The notes: a model not told the origin generated them from the sequence alone. A stretch of 64,000 bases of DNA from AP-15 sp963833745 (GCA_963833745.1 CAWHZD010000007.1:310001-374000), one strand, 5' to 3'; shown: positions 17,874 to 26,825, counted from the first letter of the stretch. Program-made: numbers and translations.

Positions 17874-18412
17874 CGGTGGCCCCCTGCCGCGGACCAGCCG
17901 GCGTGAACCCGAGGCTCGCGTCGCAGGCGACGGCCCACAGCGGGCTCGTCAGCCTTCGGCAATTTCCGGACCGATGGCGACAGGTCAGGGTCGACGAGGC
18001 TGCCATGCACCCGTCGCAGCAGGTCGATCAGTCGCCGCCCCTCCTCGTCGGAGAGATCGGCGAAGGCCTCGCGTCGTATGTCAGTCGACAAATCCAGGAT
18101 GCAGGCGAGGACCGGGCGCGCCTTTTCCGTCAACACCAGCCGGCGAGCGCGCCGATCGGCCGGGTCGGGGCGACGCTCGATCCAGCCCTCCTCTTCCATG
18201 CGGTCGATTTGCCGCACCAGCGTCATCGGCTTGGTCTCGAGCAGGTCGGCAAGCCCGGCCTGATTGATGCCCTCATAGCGGGCGAGATAGCCGAGAACCC
18301 GGCACTGCGATCGGGTAAGGCCGAGAGACAAGAGCGCCCGCTGATTGAAGCGCCGCGCGAACAAGCGCGCCACGTCGTGGACGAGATAGCCAAAGCTGCG
18401 GTCGAGGTTCAT
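17870..18412 (-). CDS. MarR-family transcriptional regulator
   Basis: A 180-residue winged-helix repressor. The dimerisation helices frame the DNA-binding domain: GLTRSQCRVLGYLARYEGIN, the recognition helix QAGLADLLETKPMTLVRQID, and the wing WIERRPDPADRRARRLVLTE. The D-x-R-A-R pattern in the wing is a MarR hallmark. It heads the operon marR-emrA-emrB with 4-bp overlaps, so it probably controls its own pump and releases DNA on binding the pumped compound. I start it at ATG 18412; a TTG at 18424 is the only alternative. The 45 C-terminal residues are basic and low-complexity. Confidence 0.9.
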   Translation of the reverse strand: MNLDRSFGYLVHDVARLFARRFNQRALLSLGLTRSQCRVLGYLARYEGINQAGLADLLETKPMTLVRQIDRMEEEGWIERRPDPADRRARRLVLTEKARPVLACILDLSTDIRREAFADLSDEEGRRLIDLLRRVHGSLVDPDLSPSVRKLPKADEPAVGRRLRREPRVHAGWSAAGGHR

Positions 18413-18424
18413 GATCAGGACCAA

Positions 18425-18475
18425 TAAACTACCATCGGTGATAATAAGCTAAGATATTAAAATTTGAAGGCCCGC
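18425..18475. promoter_or_regulatory. AT-rich promoter/operator region of the marR operon
   Basis: This stretch is markedly AT-rich against its surroundings and lies just upstream of marR. It contains an inverted repeat TAATA (18442-18446) and TATTA (18455-18459) with an 8-nt centre, a size compatible with a MarR dimer. The assignment is positional inference; no footprint or known consensus backs it. Confidence 0.4.
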
Positions 18476-18534
18476 CCATTGTTTTGATCGCGCGGCTGGT
18501 AGGCGCGAATTCGATGGCTTCGGCGGGCTGCGGA

Positions 18535-20112
18535 TCAGCTGGCTCGACCGGCTTGCAAATTGCCGGCCTGCAAATCGCCGACTGCGGCCGCGAGCGGCGC
18601 GGCCCGATTGCGCGGGGGCGGGCGGACCAGCAGCAGCAGCGGAATCGTCACCGCGACGATGATCATCATAAAGGTGTAGACGTCGATATAGGCGACCATT
18701 GCCGCCTGCCGGGTAACCTCGGCGTTGAGCGCGGCGATGCCGGTCGGCCTGGTCAGGCTGAACGGGGCGGCTAGAAAGGGTGCGTGCGCAAGCGGATTGT
18801 CGGGCCGCAAATGCTCGATCAATCGGGAATGCACAATTTGCGTATTCTGGGTCAACAGCGCCTCGAAAATTGAAATGCCGACGCTCCCGCCGAGATTGCG
18901 CATCAGACTGCGGATCGCCGTTCCCTGGGTCAGGATATGTCGCGGCAGGTTCGACAACGCCAGAGTGTTGAGCGGGACAAAGGTGCAACCCAATCCAAAA
19001 CCTTGCAGCAGCCCCGAAGTGATCACCGGGGCCATTCCCATCTGCAGCGAAAAACCGGTCATCTGCCACAACAAGACCACGGTCATCAGCAGCCCCGACA
19101 GAATGATCAGCCGGTTGTCGATGCGGTTGACCAGCCTGCCGACGATGAACATTGCCGCCATCGTGCCGACGCCGCGCGGCGAGGTCACGAGACCGGTGGT
19201 GAACACCGGGTAGTCCATCAGGGATTGCAGCATCGTCGGCACCAAGGCCAACGTGCCGCTCAGGATACCCCCGACAAGAAACATCAGGATTGTCCCGACT
19301 GCAAAGTTGGAGTTCTTCAGCAAATCGCGATTAAGAAACGACCGCTCGTCCGCGGTTACGGTGTGGACGACAAACAGATAGCCGGCGAGCGCGGCCACTG
19401 CCGCCTCGACCCAGATCTCGCTCGAGCCGAACCAATCTTTCAACTCGCCGCGATCGAGCATCATTTGCAGGGCGCCAATAGCGATGCCGAGGGTCACGAA
19501 ACCGAAAAAATCGAACGCCTCGCGGTGCGCGTGCCGAGCTTCGCGAATAAAGATCAAAATCCCGACAAAGGCGATCACCCCGACCGGCAAATTGATGTAA
19601 AAAATCCACCGCCAGCTGTAATTCTCGGTCAGCCAGCCGCCCAGCACAGGACCAAAGATCGGGCCGAGCATGACCCCGATGCCCCAAACCGCGATCGCCT
19701 GACCGTGCCGTTCGGGTGGGTTGATCTGCATCAGCACCGACTGCGACAGCGGCACCAGTCCGGCTCCGAAGACCCCTTGCAGCAGGCGGTAGATGACGAG
19801 TTCGGTCAGGCTGGTGGCGCTGCCGCACAAAGCGGAAGCCAGGGTGAAACCCCCGACCGAGACCAGAAACACGTATTTGATGCCAAAGCGGCCGGCGAGC
19901 CAGCCGGTCAGCGGCATCGTGATCGCCGCGGCGACGATGTACGAGGTCAGGACCCAGGCGATCTGGTCCTGGGCCGCGGACAGGCTCCCCTGGATATGCG
20001 GCAGGGCGACGTTGGCGATCGTGTTGTCGACGCCCTGCATGATCGTCGCCAGCATGATCGACACGGTAATCGCCGGGCGATTGCCGAGCGGGCTGCGAGC
20101 CTCGCTTTTCAC
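18535..20112 (-). CDS. DHA2-family drug:H+ antiporter (EmrB type), copy 2
   Basis: A 525-residue paralogue of the pump at 15154-16689, alike from TIANVALPHIQGSLSAAQDQ through SWRWIFYINLPVGVIAFVGI to the last helix. It has no adaptor gene of its own; transcribed leftward, it precedes marR by about 120 bp. It either shares the single EmrA-type adaptor or acts alone. The GTG start has GGGGAA placed before it. The C-terminal tail contains a small internal repeat (NLQAG / DLQAG). Tandem duplication followed by divergence is the simplest origin. Confidence 0.92.
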   Translation of the reverse strand: MKSEARSPLGNRPAITVSIMLATIMQGVDNTIANVALPHIQGSLSAAQDQIAWVLTSYIVAAAITMPLTGWLAGRFGIKYVFLVSVGGFTLASALCGSATSLTELVIYRLLQGVFGAGLVPLSQSVLMQINPPERHGQAIAVWGIGVMLGPIFGPVLGGWLTENYSWRWIFYINLPVGVIAFVGILIFIREARHAHREAFDFFGFVTLGIAIGALQMMLDRGELKDWFGSSEIWVEAAVAALAGYLFVVHTVTADERSFLNRDLLKNSNFAVGTILMFLVGGILSGTLALVPTMLQSLMDYPVFTTGLVTSPRGVGTMAAMFIVGRLVNRIDNRLIILSGLLMTVVLLWQMTGFSLQMGMAPVITSGLLQGFGLGCTFVPLNTLALSNLPRHILTQGTAIRSLMRNLGGSVGISIFEALLTQNTQIVHSRLIEHLRPDNPLAHAPFLAAPFSLTRPTGIAALNAEVTRQAAMVAYIDVYTFMMIIVAVTIPLLLLVRPPPRNRAAPLAAAVGDLQAGNLQAGRAS

Positions 20113-20192
20113 CGCAGTTCCCCGACCGGCAGTGCCGCCTCGCGCGGCGGATCGTCAGGCATTGCGAGATCTCACGATAGAACCGGTCCCGC

Positions 20193-20397
20193 TTACCATC
20201 GGTGGTCGGCGATTCTGAGGAGGCGGCGGAGCAAGGGCGCGGTCGTGAAGCGCGAGGCGACGGCGCCGAGGTGGCGCGGCAGATGTCTGGCGCCGACGAA
20301 TGCGGCCGGCGTCAACGCATTCCGGCCTTTGGGCGGGGTGCCGGGTAACGCCTCGGTCGCGTCGTCGTCGGTGAAACCGCAGAGGTGACGGTTCATC
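20193..20397 (-). CDS. Possible small hypothetical protein
   Basis: A possible 67-residue protein beginning MNRHLCGFTDDDATEALPGT and ending LLRRLLRIADHRW. It starts only 4 bp after the stop of the EthD gene on the same strand, which favours cotranscription. No family is recognised and no clear ribosome-binding site is visible. It fills most of the gap between the EthD gene and the second pump; it could equally be noncoding. Confidence 0.3.
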
Positions 20398-20401
20398 ACG
20401 A

Positions 20402-20746
20402 TTACGCCGGCGGGACCGGGATGATGACCCGTTCCTCGACCACAAAGCTTTTGATTTGGCCGATGAACAGCGCGCCGTCGGCATGCAGACGCTTGGCCTC
20501 CGGCGTCGCATTGGCGCGCTCCATCGCTTGCTGGTCGTCGTACCAAAGTTCGGCAATGCCGTCGATTTCGACATCGCTGGCCGGGATGTCGGGCCGGGTC
20601 CGCTCGGCGAGGATGTGCGACTGCACATAGCGCCGCACGCCCGGCACGGCATGCGCCAGCGGTGCGTGGATCTTGTACCAATGCTCGACGAACTCTTCAC
20701 GACTGAGCCCGTCCTTGCGGGTCAGCAGTCCGATGCTCTTGATCAT
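20402..20746 (-). CDS. EthD domain protein
   Basis: A 114-residue EthD-type dimeric alpha+beta-barrel protein. The motif HWYKIHAPLAHAVPGVRRYV, containing the conserved His and Pro-Gly, and the later DGIAELWYDDQQAMERANAT are characteristic. Members accompany degradation pathways for ethers and aromatics or act as small ligand-binding proteins or decyclases. The start is the ATG before IKSIGLLTRKDGLS. Its neighbour on the other strand is the unrecognised gene at 20851, so the two share a divergent promoter region of about 100 bp; a link to gentisate-type degradation is possible but not shown. Confidence 0.8.
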   Translation of the reverse strand: MIKSIGLLTRKDGLSREEFVEHWYKIHAPLAHAVPGVRRYVQSHILAERTRPDIPASDVEIDGIAELWYDDQQAMERANATPEAKRLHADGALFIGQIKSFVVEERVIIPVPPA

Positions 20747-20850
20747 CGCCTTACTCCGTTGGCCGACCGGCGGCGATCGGCGCCGGTCGCATCGCTGTCG
20801 CCGATCATGATAGCGTTCGCAAAAGGCGGCAAAAAGCAAGGATCGACCTG

Positions 20851-21609
20851 ATGGATCTAAAGCTGGTCAGAGAGGAGGCGATCGCGGGGACATCGCGCTA
20901 TTTCTGGGACAGTCGCGGCTTTGTTCCCGACGAGGACAGCGAGGAATGGGAGGCCGAATACCGGCGTCAGTTCGAGCAGGCCAAGCAGCGCCACGCCAAT
21001 GGCGGTGTCACGGTTGCCGCTCCGGCGGCGGCCCCCGCCCCGATGCCGGTGCTGGAACAGAGCAACTGGGCTGAGTTGACCGGCGCGCCGACGCAAATCC
21101 GCTGGGCGGCGTCGCTGCGGGCCGACAGAATAGGCGAAATCCGCGATCCCGGCATGCGCGAATGGCTCGCCACCACCTGGACCCGCGCGAAAAGCTGGGT
21201 CGACACCCAGGAATTGCCGACCCCGGTGTTTTTGCAGCGGGTGGCACCGCACTATCAGGAATATCGCAAAAAGGCCGATGAGGAGGCCCGCATACGGGCG
21301 CAGCACCGCCAGGCCGAGGCCGAGGCGGCGGACGAAATCCGCCGGCAGGTCGAAACCGCCGGCATCACCATCGCGGGGCTGACCGAGCTGATCGACATTT
21401 GCGACCGGCTGCCGGCGGTCCCGTTGAAAACCAAGCTCGCCGAACTCGATCACGAAGACCGCAATCTGCGGGTTTTCGAAACCGATGACTCCGCTCTTCT
21501 GATGGTCCTCGAAAAGGACGGCGCCGGCCGCAGCGAATACGCTATCGAGCGCGATGCGGGGCTCGTCGCCGATCTTGCCCTGTTCACGCGAGCGACCGAA
21601 CTCTCATAG
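20851..21609 (+). CDS. Unrecognised 252-residue protein upstream of the gentisate dioxygenase-like gene
   Basis: I do not recognise this family. The protein is soluble and acidic overall. Residues 1-55 are charged (RYFWDSRGFVPDEDSEEWEA), followed by an Ala/Pro-rich linker (about 56-70), a middle part with IRWAASLRADRIGEIRDPGM and WLATTWTRAKSWVDT, then a charged helix likely to form a coiled coil (about 140-170, rich in Arg/Glu/Ala), and a closing beta-rich part (NLRVFETDDSALLMVLEKDG). No signal peptide, membrane segment or metal motif is seen. It is 20 bp before the gentisate dioxygenase-like gene on the same strand, so both are probably one transcript. Codon use looks native. Confidence 0.75.
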   Translation: MDLKLVREEAIAGTSRYFWDSRGFVPDEDSEEWEAEYRRQFEQAKQRHANGGVTVAAPAAAPAPMPVLEQSNWAELTGAPTQIRWAASLRADRIGEIRDPGMREWLATTWTRAKSWVDTQELPTPVFLQRVAPHYQEYRKKADEEARIRAQHRQAEAEAADEIRRQVETAGITIAGLTELIDICDRLPAVPLKTKLAELDHEDRNLRVFETDDSALLMVLEKDGAGRSEYAIERDAGLVADLALFTRATELS

Positions 21610-21629
21610 GGTAGGCGGGAGAAAGAATC

Positions 21630-22829
21630 ATGGCGACAGCGGCGGGCGCGCCGGCCATCGACGCCCGGGCGGCGATGGAACAACTGAATTCCGAGGCGGC
21701 GGCGCTCCATATCTGGCTGCGCACCCAGGCGAACGCGCCGGCGCAGCGGCCGTGGTTCCGCGAAACCGGGCTGGCGGCGAGCGGCCGTGTCGCCTCCGGC
21801 CGGGTCGGCGCCGCGCAGCTCAAACCGGTTGCCCACCACTGGCGATGGCAGGAGATCGCGCCCTATCTCGGCCGTATCGCCGAAATCGCCCGGGGCGCGG
21901 ATGTGTCGCCAATCGAGTTTGCCGAACGCCAGCAATTCCTGCTGACCAATCCGGGCCTCGGCGGCAGGCTGCAGGTCACCTCGACGATGCTCTGTGCGGT
22001 GTCGATCTACAATCCGGGCGATGTCGCCCCGGTCCACATCCACACGCCCAACGCCAGCCGCACGATCCTGTCGGAGAATGGCGGCTACACGACGATCGAG
22101 GGCGAGCGCTGCGCGGCGGCGCGCGGCGATCTGATCCTGACGCCGAACGGCGCCTGGCACGACCACGGCAATGACGGCGCCGAGCCGGTGGTGTGGATCG
22201 ACGTGCTCGATTTCCCGCTGATGGAATTTCTCGATTGCGTCTGGCTCGACGAGGCGTACCCCGGCGAGACCGGGGGCAACGCTCGCGCCCAGGCGGTCAC
22301 CCAAAAGGACGGCTATTCGCATCGCCTTTACGGCAAGGGCGGGCTGGTGCCGGCTTTTGCCTCGCACCGCCGCGGCTTCGGGCGCGAAACCTCACCGATG
22401 TTCCACTACCGCGGTGCCGACGTTCGCGCCGCCCTCGACGATCTACGGGACGAGGCCGCCGACCCCTACGAGGGCGTCACCTTGCGCTTTGTCAACCCGG
22501 CGACCGGGGCATCGGTGTTTCCGACCCTCGACGACCGGGCGATGTTGCTGCGACCCGGCGAGGAAACGCGGTTCAAGCGCGAGACCGCCGGTACGCTCTA
22601 TCAGGTCATCGAGGGCAGCGGGATGACCGAGATCGCCGGGCAATCCTTCGAATGGCGGCGCAACGACATCTTTGTCGTTCCCGGCTTTGCCTGGCGGCGT
22701 CATGCCAACTCCAGCAATGGCGACGCTGTGCTTTACGCAGTCTCGGATATGCCATTGCTCGACAAGATCGGGCAGTACCGCGCCCAGGGCCGCCAGCCCG
22801 ACAACAGCGTCGCCGAACTCGTAGCTTGA
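21630..22829 (+). CDS. Bicupin, gentisate 1,2-dioxygenase-like
   Basis: A 399-residue two-cupin protein. The N-terminal cupin has the metal-binding His-x-His in GDVAPVHIHTPNASRTILSE, then GDLILTPNGAWHDHGNDGAE with the third His, and VWIDVLDFPLMEFLD. The C-terminal cupin carries ETRFKRETAGTLYQVIEGSG and FVVPGFAWRRHANSS. This is the layout of gentisate and related (salicylate, 1-hydroxy-2-naphthoate) ring-cleaving Fe(II) dioxygenases. Substrate cannot be fixed from sequence. No maleylpyruvate isomerase or fumarylpyruvate hydrolase gene is nearby. GGCGGGAGAAAG precedes the ATG. Confidence 0.85.
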   Translation: MATAAGAPAIDARAAMEQLNSEAAALHIWLRTQANAPAQRPWFRETGLAASGRVASGRVGAAQLKPVAHHWRWQEIAPYLGRIAEIARGADVSPIEFAERQQFLLTNPGLGGRLQVTSTMLCAVSIYNPGDVAPVHIHTPNASRTILSENGGYTTIEGERCAAARGDLILTPNGAWHDHGNDGAEPVVWIDVLDFPLMEFLDCVWLDEAYPGETGGNARAQAVTQKDGYSHRLYGKGGLVPAFASHRRGFGRETSPMFHYRGADVRAALDDLRDEAADPYEGVTLRFVNPATGASVFPTLDDRAMLLRPGEETRFKRETAGTLYQVIEGSGMTEIAGQSFEWRRNDIFVVPGFAWRRHANSSNGDAVLYAVSDMPLLDKIGQYRAQGRQPDNSVAELVA

Positions 22830-22885
22830 CGCCAAGGCGAACTACTGGTGAAAACCAAACAGAAAGCACCCAGCTTTACTTCCTC

Positions 22886-22962
22886 GTCACCCCCGCGAAA
22901 GCGGGGGCGCAGGGGCGAGCGGCGGTGCGGTGGCCCTGGGTTCCCGCTTTCGCGGGAATGAC
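22886..22962. repeat. REP-like paired palindrome, copy 2
   Basis: Same design as 14999-15067: GTCACCCCCGCGAAAGCGGG on the left and TTCCCGCTTTCGCGGGAATG, ending in AC, on the right, with a different ~37-nt middle. Both arms are themselves hairpins and the outer ends pair. It lies directly upstream of a probable gene remnant. Confidence 0.8.
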
Positions 22963-22993
22963 CCTTTGACCGTAGGATTTCGACCGCGGAAGT

Positions 22994-23260
22994 TTGATAG
23001 GTGGGTTCGTTGGTGCAGGCGGAGCCGTTGTTGCGGTTTATCTTCTCATCGGTCGGCAGCGGCGTGAGGAAGCAAAGAACGTATCCCATGCCATACGGCA
23101 AGAAATTATCGTACTTAGCGAAAGATTAATTTCGCAGCTAGTGGTGCGCGCACCCGACGCTTGGTACCCACGGCGTCCTCCGGTCGCCTTCCCGGCGAAG
23201 ACAACGTTTTTTGGGTGTGATCTGTCAGAACTGGTCCACTACGAACTATTGAAGCCATAA
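22994..23260 (+). pseudogene. Probable remnant of a small membrane protein gene
   Basis: The frame reads GGFVGAGGAVVAVYLLIGRQ, a plausible single membrane helix, followed by a polar helix RREEAKNVSHAIRQEIIVLS and SELVHYELLKP. The only start is a poor TTG, and the frame stops abruptly, while another frame downstream gives TRNNLLSAIINPDPAIY. The piece looks like the middle of a longer anchored protein that has lost its ends, next to a REP-like repeat. Base composition is more AT-rich than the neighbours. No family is recognised and it may not be expressed. Confidence 0.35.
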
Positions 23261-23332
23261 AATCGGGTGAGATTACTGTAACCAGAAACAATTTGCTTTC
23301 TGCAATAATTAATCCCGACCCGGCAATATACG

Positions 23333-25282
23333 TCAGCGAGCGAGGTCGCTGACCAGCGAGAAGGCCGAATTGCGCCCGTTCTGCCCGCGATAGACCTGCA
23401 GGTTTTCGAGCACGCGCTGTACATAAAGCCGGGTCTCGTCGATCGGGATCGTCTCGATCCAGTCGACCATCTCGATCTTGCCGCCCCGCGGGTCGCCGTA
23501 TTCGCCGAGCCACTGCCGAATACGTCCGGGGCCGGCGTTGTAGGAGGCGATCGCCAGTGCATAAGATCCGCCGAAATCCTCGATCATATGCTGCAGATAG
23601 CCCCGGCCGAGGTCGATGTTGTAGAGCCCGTCCATCGTCAGCCGCGGCAGCGAAAACGGTTCGCCGAGCTTGCTCGCGATGGAGCTCGCGGTTGCCGGCA
23701 TCAACTGCATCAGACCGCGCGCGCCCGCCGGGCTGATTGCATCGACCTCGAAGGCGCTTTCCTGCCGGATGACGGCAAACAGCAATGCGGTTTCGGTGTT
23801 GCCGCCGGCGGGCATCGCGATGACCGGGTAGCCATGGATCATCAGCGGCGTCCCGGCAACGATCGCGCGCTTGGCGACGGCGATACCCAGATCGATGCGC
23901 CCGTTCTGCTCGGCCAATGCGGCAACCATAGCAAATCCGGTTGGCGTCTTGGCGCCGTCCGCCAGATGCAGCAGAAAGATCTTGGTGTGCTCGCGATCGC
24001 CGAGAGAGAAGAAGATCTGGGTGGCACGGACGACCTCGCTGCCGTCAAACGCCGTGCGCTCGGCGCCGGTCGGGACGGGCTCCGGGGTGGGATGCGGCGG
24101 CGCATCGTCGCCAAGCTGATGGGCTGCGAGCTGGCCGTAAAACGTCGCCATGTGGTCGGCGCCGGCGGCATACCACTTGCGCGCGAGATCGGGCTTGCCC
24201 TCGGCTTCGGCCGCACGCCCACCCCAATAGCCCGCTCGCGCCTTCGCGTAGGGCGTGTCGGCCCGTGTCAGAATATGCGCGAAATCGTCGAATGCGAGCG
24301 CCGGGTCTTTTTTGAAGCGCAGCGCGATATAGCCGAGCAGAAAATCGGCGTCCGCATAGGCCTTCCCGTCGAGCGCGCCGTGCTGGGCCGCGATTTGATA
24401 GGCGAGATCGGTGTTGCCGCTAGCGAGCAGGCGCCGCGCGATGACTTGACGTTCATGCCACCAGGCGTCGGGCTGCACCGGGTCGCCGGGATTGGCGCGC
24501 AGGATTTCGACGGCGGCGTCGGTCATGTCCTTTTCGCGACGCCAGCGCAGCTCCTCGTACCGCAGGCCGGAATCGGAACGCAGCTGCACCGGAACGCGGG
24601 CGACGAGCATGTCGGCGGCCGGGGCTTGCAGAGCGAGCGCCAGGCGCGCCTCCGCAAGGTCGCGATAGTCCGGCGGAACGCGGGGCAACATTCGCCGTGC
24701 GGCCTCGGTCTTATCGGCCCACAGCAGCCGATCGAGCCGGTTTTCGTCGTCTTCGGGGCGAATCGCCACGCCATGACTGGCGAGAAAGCTCTTCTCGTCG
24801 AGCGCGTTGAAATCGTCTTTGACCCACGCCGCCCGCAGCGTCGCCGTACCGCCCGCAACATTGCCTGCGTTCAGCATGATCTCGGCCGCGCGGACCTGCC
24901 CCGTGGCACTGACCGGCGGATAGCGCTTGAACCATTCCGCCGCAACCGCATCGGTTTCGGCCGCCAGTGCTTCCTCGGCGTGCTTTCGCAGACCCGGCTG
25001 ATGCGGCCAAGCCGGGTTTTTTTCGATGAAGTCGGCGATGTCGGCAAAGCGGCCGGGTGCACCGGGGCTCGAATAGTCCAGCCAGCGCACGATCTTGAGC
25101 GCCAGCGGATCGGTGATCAGCGCGGCAGCCGTGTAGGCGCGGCTCCAGTCGCCGGCCTGGGCGGCGGCGAGCGCTGTGCGCGTTGTCGCCAAATCGGAAT
25201 TTGACAATGTCTGCGCGCGTGCCACGCCGCCGACCGCAATCGCCACGGCGGCGGACAAGAAAATTCGATTTAACGAGAGCAA
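23333..25282 (-). CDS. slt: Soluble lytic murein transglycosylase
   Basis: A 649-residue periplasmic Slt70-type lytic transglycosylase. The leader RIFLSAAVAIAVGGVARAQ is a signal peptide. A long alpha-helical superhelix (U and L domains, about 30-480) is followed by the SLT catalytic domain: LLFAVIRQESAFEVDAISPA with catalytic Glu near 508, then GARGLMQLMPATASSIASKL and LAIASYNAGPGRIRQWLGEY. It cleaves the MurNAc-GlcNAc bond of peptidoglycan to form 1,6-anhydro-muropeptides. I chose the TTG at 25282 because GGAAGGGGGG is placed 7 nt before it; a TTG at 25321 is the other possibility. It is divergent from dapA, as in related genomes. Confidence 0.93.
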   Translation of the reverse strand: MLSLNRIFLSAAVAIAVGGVARAQTLSNSDLATTRTALAAAQAGDWSRAYTAAALITDPLALKIVRWLDYSSPGAPGRFADIADFIEKNPAWPHQPGLRKHAEEALAAETDAVAAEWFKRYPPVSATGQVRAAEIMLNAGNVAGGTATLRAAWVKDDFNALDEKSFLASHGVAIRPEDDENRLDRLLWADKTEAARRMLPRVPPDYRDLAEARLALALQAPAADMLVARVPVQLRSDSGLRYEELRWRREKDMTDAAVEILRANPGDPVQPDAWWHERQVIARRLLASGNTDLAYQIAAQHGALDGKAYADADFLLGYIALRFKKDPALAFDDFAHILTRADTPYAKARAGYWGGRAAEAEGKPDLARKWYAAGADHMATFYGQLAAHQLGDDAPPHPTPEPVPTGAERTAFDGSEVVRATQIFFSLGDREHTKIFLLHLADGAKTPTGFAMVAALAEQNGRIDLGIAVAKRAIVAGTPLMIHGYPVIAMPAGGNTETALLFAVIRQESAFEVDAISPAGARGLMQLMPATASSIASKLGEPFSLPRLTMDGLYNIDLGRGYLQHMIEDFGGSYALAIASYNAGPGRIRQWLGEYGDPRGGKIEMVDWIETIPIDETRLYVQRVLENLQVYRGQNGRNSAFSLVSDLAR

Positions 25283-25467
25283 GGTTGGCCCCCCTTCCTT
25301 GCCGCGACAAAGATGTGGCAAACCTCATAGCGGGTTTCAGCGCGCCGGAGCAAGAACGCTCGCCTGCCTCAGGCGTTTTCCGGCGGGCGGCGGCGTGCCG
25401 GCAATGTTGATGGCTGCCCCGGCGCGGACTATCGTGCCCGTGTGAGGCTGCCATTCGGGAGGAAACG

Positions 25468-26344
25468 ATGTTCAAAGGATCGTTCGTCGCGTTGATCACG
25501 CCCTTCCGCAACGGAGGCGTCGACGAGACCAAGTTTCAGGATTTCGTCGCCTGGCAGGTCGAGCAGGGCACCCACGGGCTGGTGCCGACCGGGACGACCG
25601 GCGAGACGCCGACCCTGAGCCATGAAGAGCAGGAGCGGGTCATCGCGCTGTGCGTCGAGGCCGCGAACGGCAAGGTGCCGGTCATCGCCGGAACCGGGTC
25701 GAATTCGACCGCGCACACGATCGAGTTCGACGCGTTCGGCAAAAGAGGCTGGCGCGACCGCCGCGCTGATCGTTTGCCCATATTACAACAAGCCGACGCA
25801 GGAAGGGCTTTATCAGCACTTCAAGGCGATCCACGACGAGGTCGACATCCCGATCGTCATCTACAACATTCCGGGACGCTCGTCGGTCGACATGAGCAAT
25901 GCGACGATGGTGCGGCTCGCCAAATTGACCAACATCGTCGGCGTCAAGGACGCGACCAACGACCTTGCCCGGCCCTTACGCATGCGGGTCGAAATCGGTC
26001 GTGATTTCGCGATGATGTCGGGCGAGGATGCCACTGCGGTCGCCTATCTGTCGCAGGGCGGCGACGGCTGCATTTCGGTCACCGCCAATGTCGCACCCAG
26101 GCTTCTCGCCGAAATGCACGAAGCCTGGCAGCGCGGCGCGGTCGACACGGTCTGCCGCATCAACGAGCGGCTGCTCCCGCTGCACGACGCGCTATTCGCC
26201 GAAACCAGCCCGGCGCCAGTCAAATACGCTGCCTCGCTGCTCGGCAAATGCGAGCCCACGGTACGCCAGCCGCTGTGGCAGATCATGCCCGAGACGCAGG
26301 AGCGGGTGGCGCGGGCGATGCGCGGCGCCGGTCTGTTGAACTGA
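25468..26344 (+). CDS. dapA: 4-hydroxy-tetrahydrodipicolinate synthase; frame broken by one extra base
   Basis: DapA condenses pyruvate and aspartate semialdehyde in lysine and diaminopimelate synthesis. The first frame gives MFKGSFVALITPFRNGGVDE, HGLVPTGTTGETPTLSHEEQ and VPVIAGTGSNSTAHTIEFDA. The second frame resumes with EAGATAALIVCPYYNKPTQE, VIYNIPGRSSVDMSNATM and IVGVKDATNDLARP, where Lys in GVKDAT is the Schiff-base residue. The frames meet at TTCGGCAAAAGAGG (about 25736-25746). Dropping one G (or one A) there gives the usual AFAKEAGA and a 291-codon gene of normal length; total length is 3n+1. As an essential step, its breakage favours a sequencing error. smpB follows 16 bp later. Confidence 0.92.
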
Positions 26345-26360
26345 CCCGGGAACGGGCGCG

Positions 26361-26825
26361 ATGCGGGCGGCCGATCACTATGTCGCGCAAAACAGGCGCG
26401 CCCGCCACGATTACGTGATCGAGGATACCCTCGAAGCCGGTCTCGTTTTGCAGGGCACCGAGGTCAAGGTGCTGCGCAAGGGGCAGGCCAGCATCGCCGA
26501 AGCCTATGCCGACGAGAGCGGCGGCGAGCTGTTCCTGGTCAACGCCAACATCCCCGAATATTCGAGTTCGGCGCACTTCAATCACGAGCCGCGGCGGCGG
26601 CGAAAGCTGTTGCTGCACCGCAAGGAAATGAACCGTCTGCTCGGTGCGATCCGGCGCGAGGGGGTCACCGTCGTCCCGTTGTCGATCTATTTCAACGAGC
26701 GCGGGCGGGCCAAGATCGCCCTCGGGCTTGCCCGCGGCAAGCGCAAGGCCGACAAGCGCGAGGCCGAGAAGACGCGCGACTGGCAGCGCAGCCGCGCCCG
26801 CATCTTGCGCGACCGCAACGCCTGA
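26361..26825 (+). CDS. smpB: SsrA-binding protein SmpB
   Basis: A 154-residue tmRNA-binding protein that brings SsrA to stalled ribosomes for trans-translation. The OB-fold core is intact: QNRRARHDYVIEDTLEAGLV, LQGTEVKVLRKGQASIAEAY, FLVNANIPEYSSSAHFNHEP and KLLLHRKEMNRLLGAIRREG. VPLSIYFNERGRAKIALGLA leads into the basic C-terminal tail that mimics the codon-anticodon helix (KADKREAEKTRDWQR). It is on the same strand as dapA with a 16-bp gap and convergent with the outer-membrane-protein gene of the iron locus. Confidence 0.96.
   Translation: MRAADHYVAQNRRARHDYVIEDTLEAGLVLQGTEVKVLRKGQASIAEAYADESGGELFLVNANIPEYSSSAHFNHEPRRRRKLLLHRKEMNRLLGAIRREGVTVVPLSIYFNERGRAKIALGLARGKRKADKREAEKTRDWQRSRARILRDRNA

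Noticed and set aside
23588..25204. 538-codon open frame antisense to slt
   Set aside because: It is a GC-rich shadow: no family motifs, dominated by Arg/Gly/Ala, and slt is fully supported on the other strand. The same reasoning removes long antisense frames at 767-1798, 1965-3164, 3216-4622, 49776-51563 and 60667-62226.
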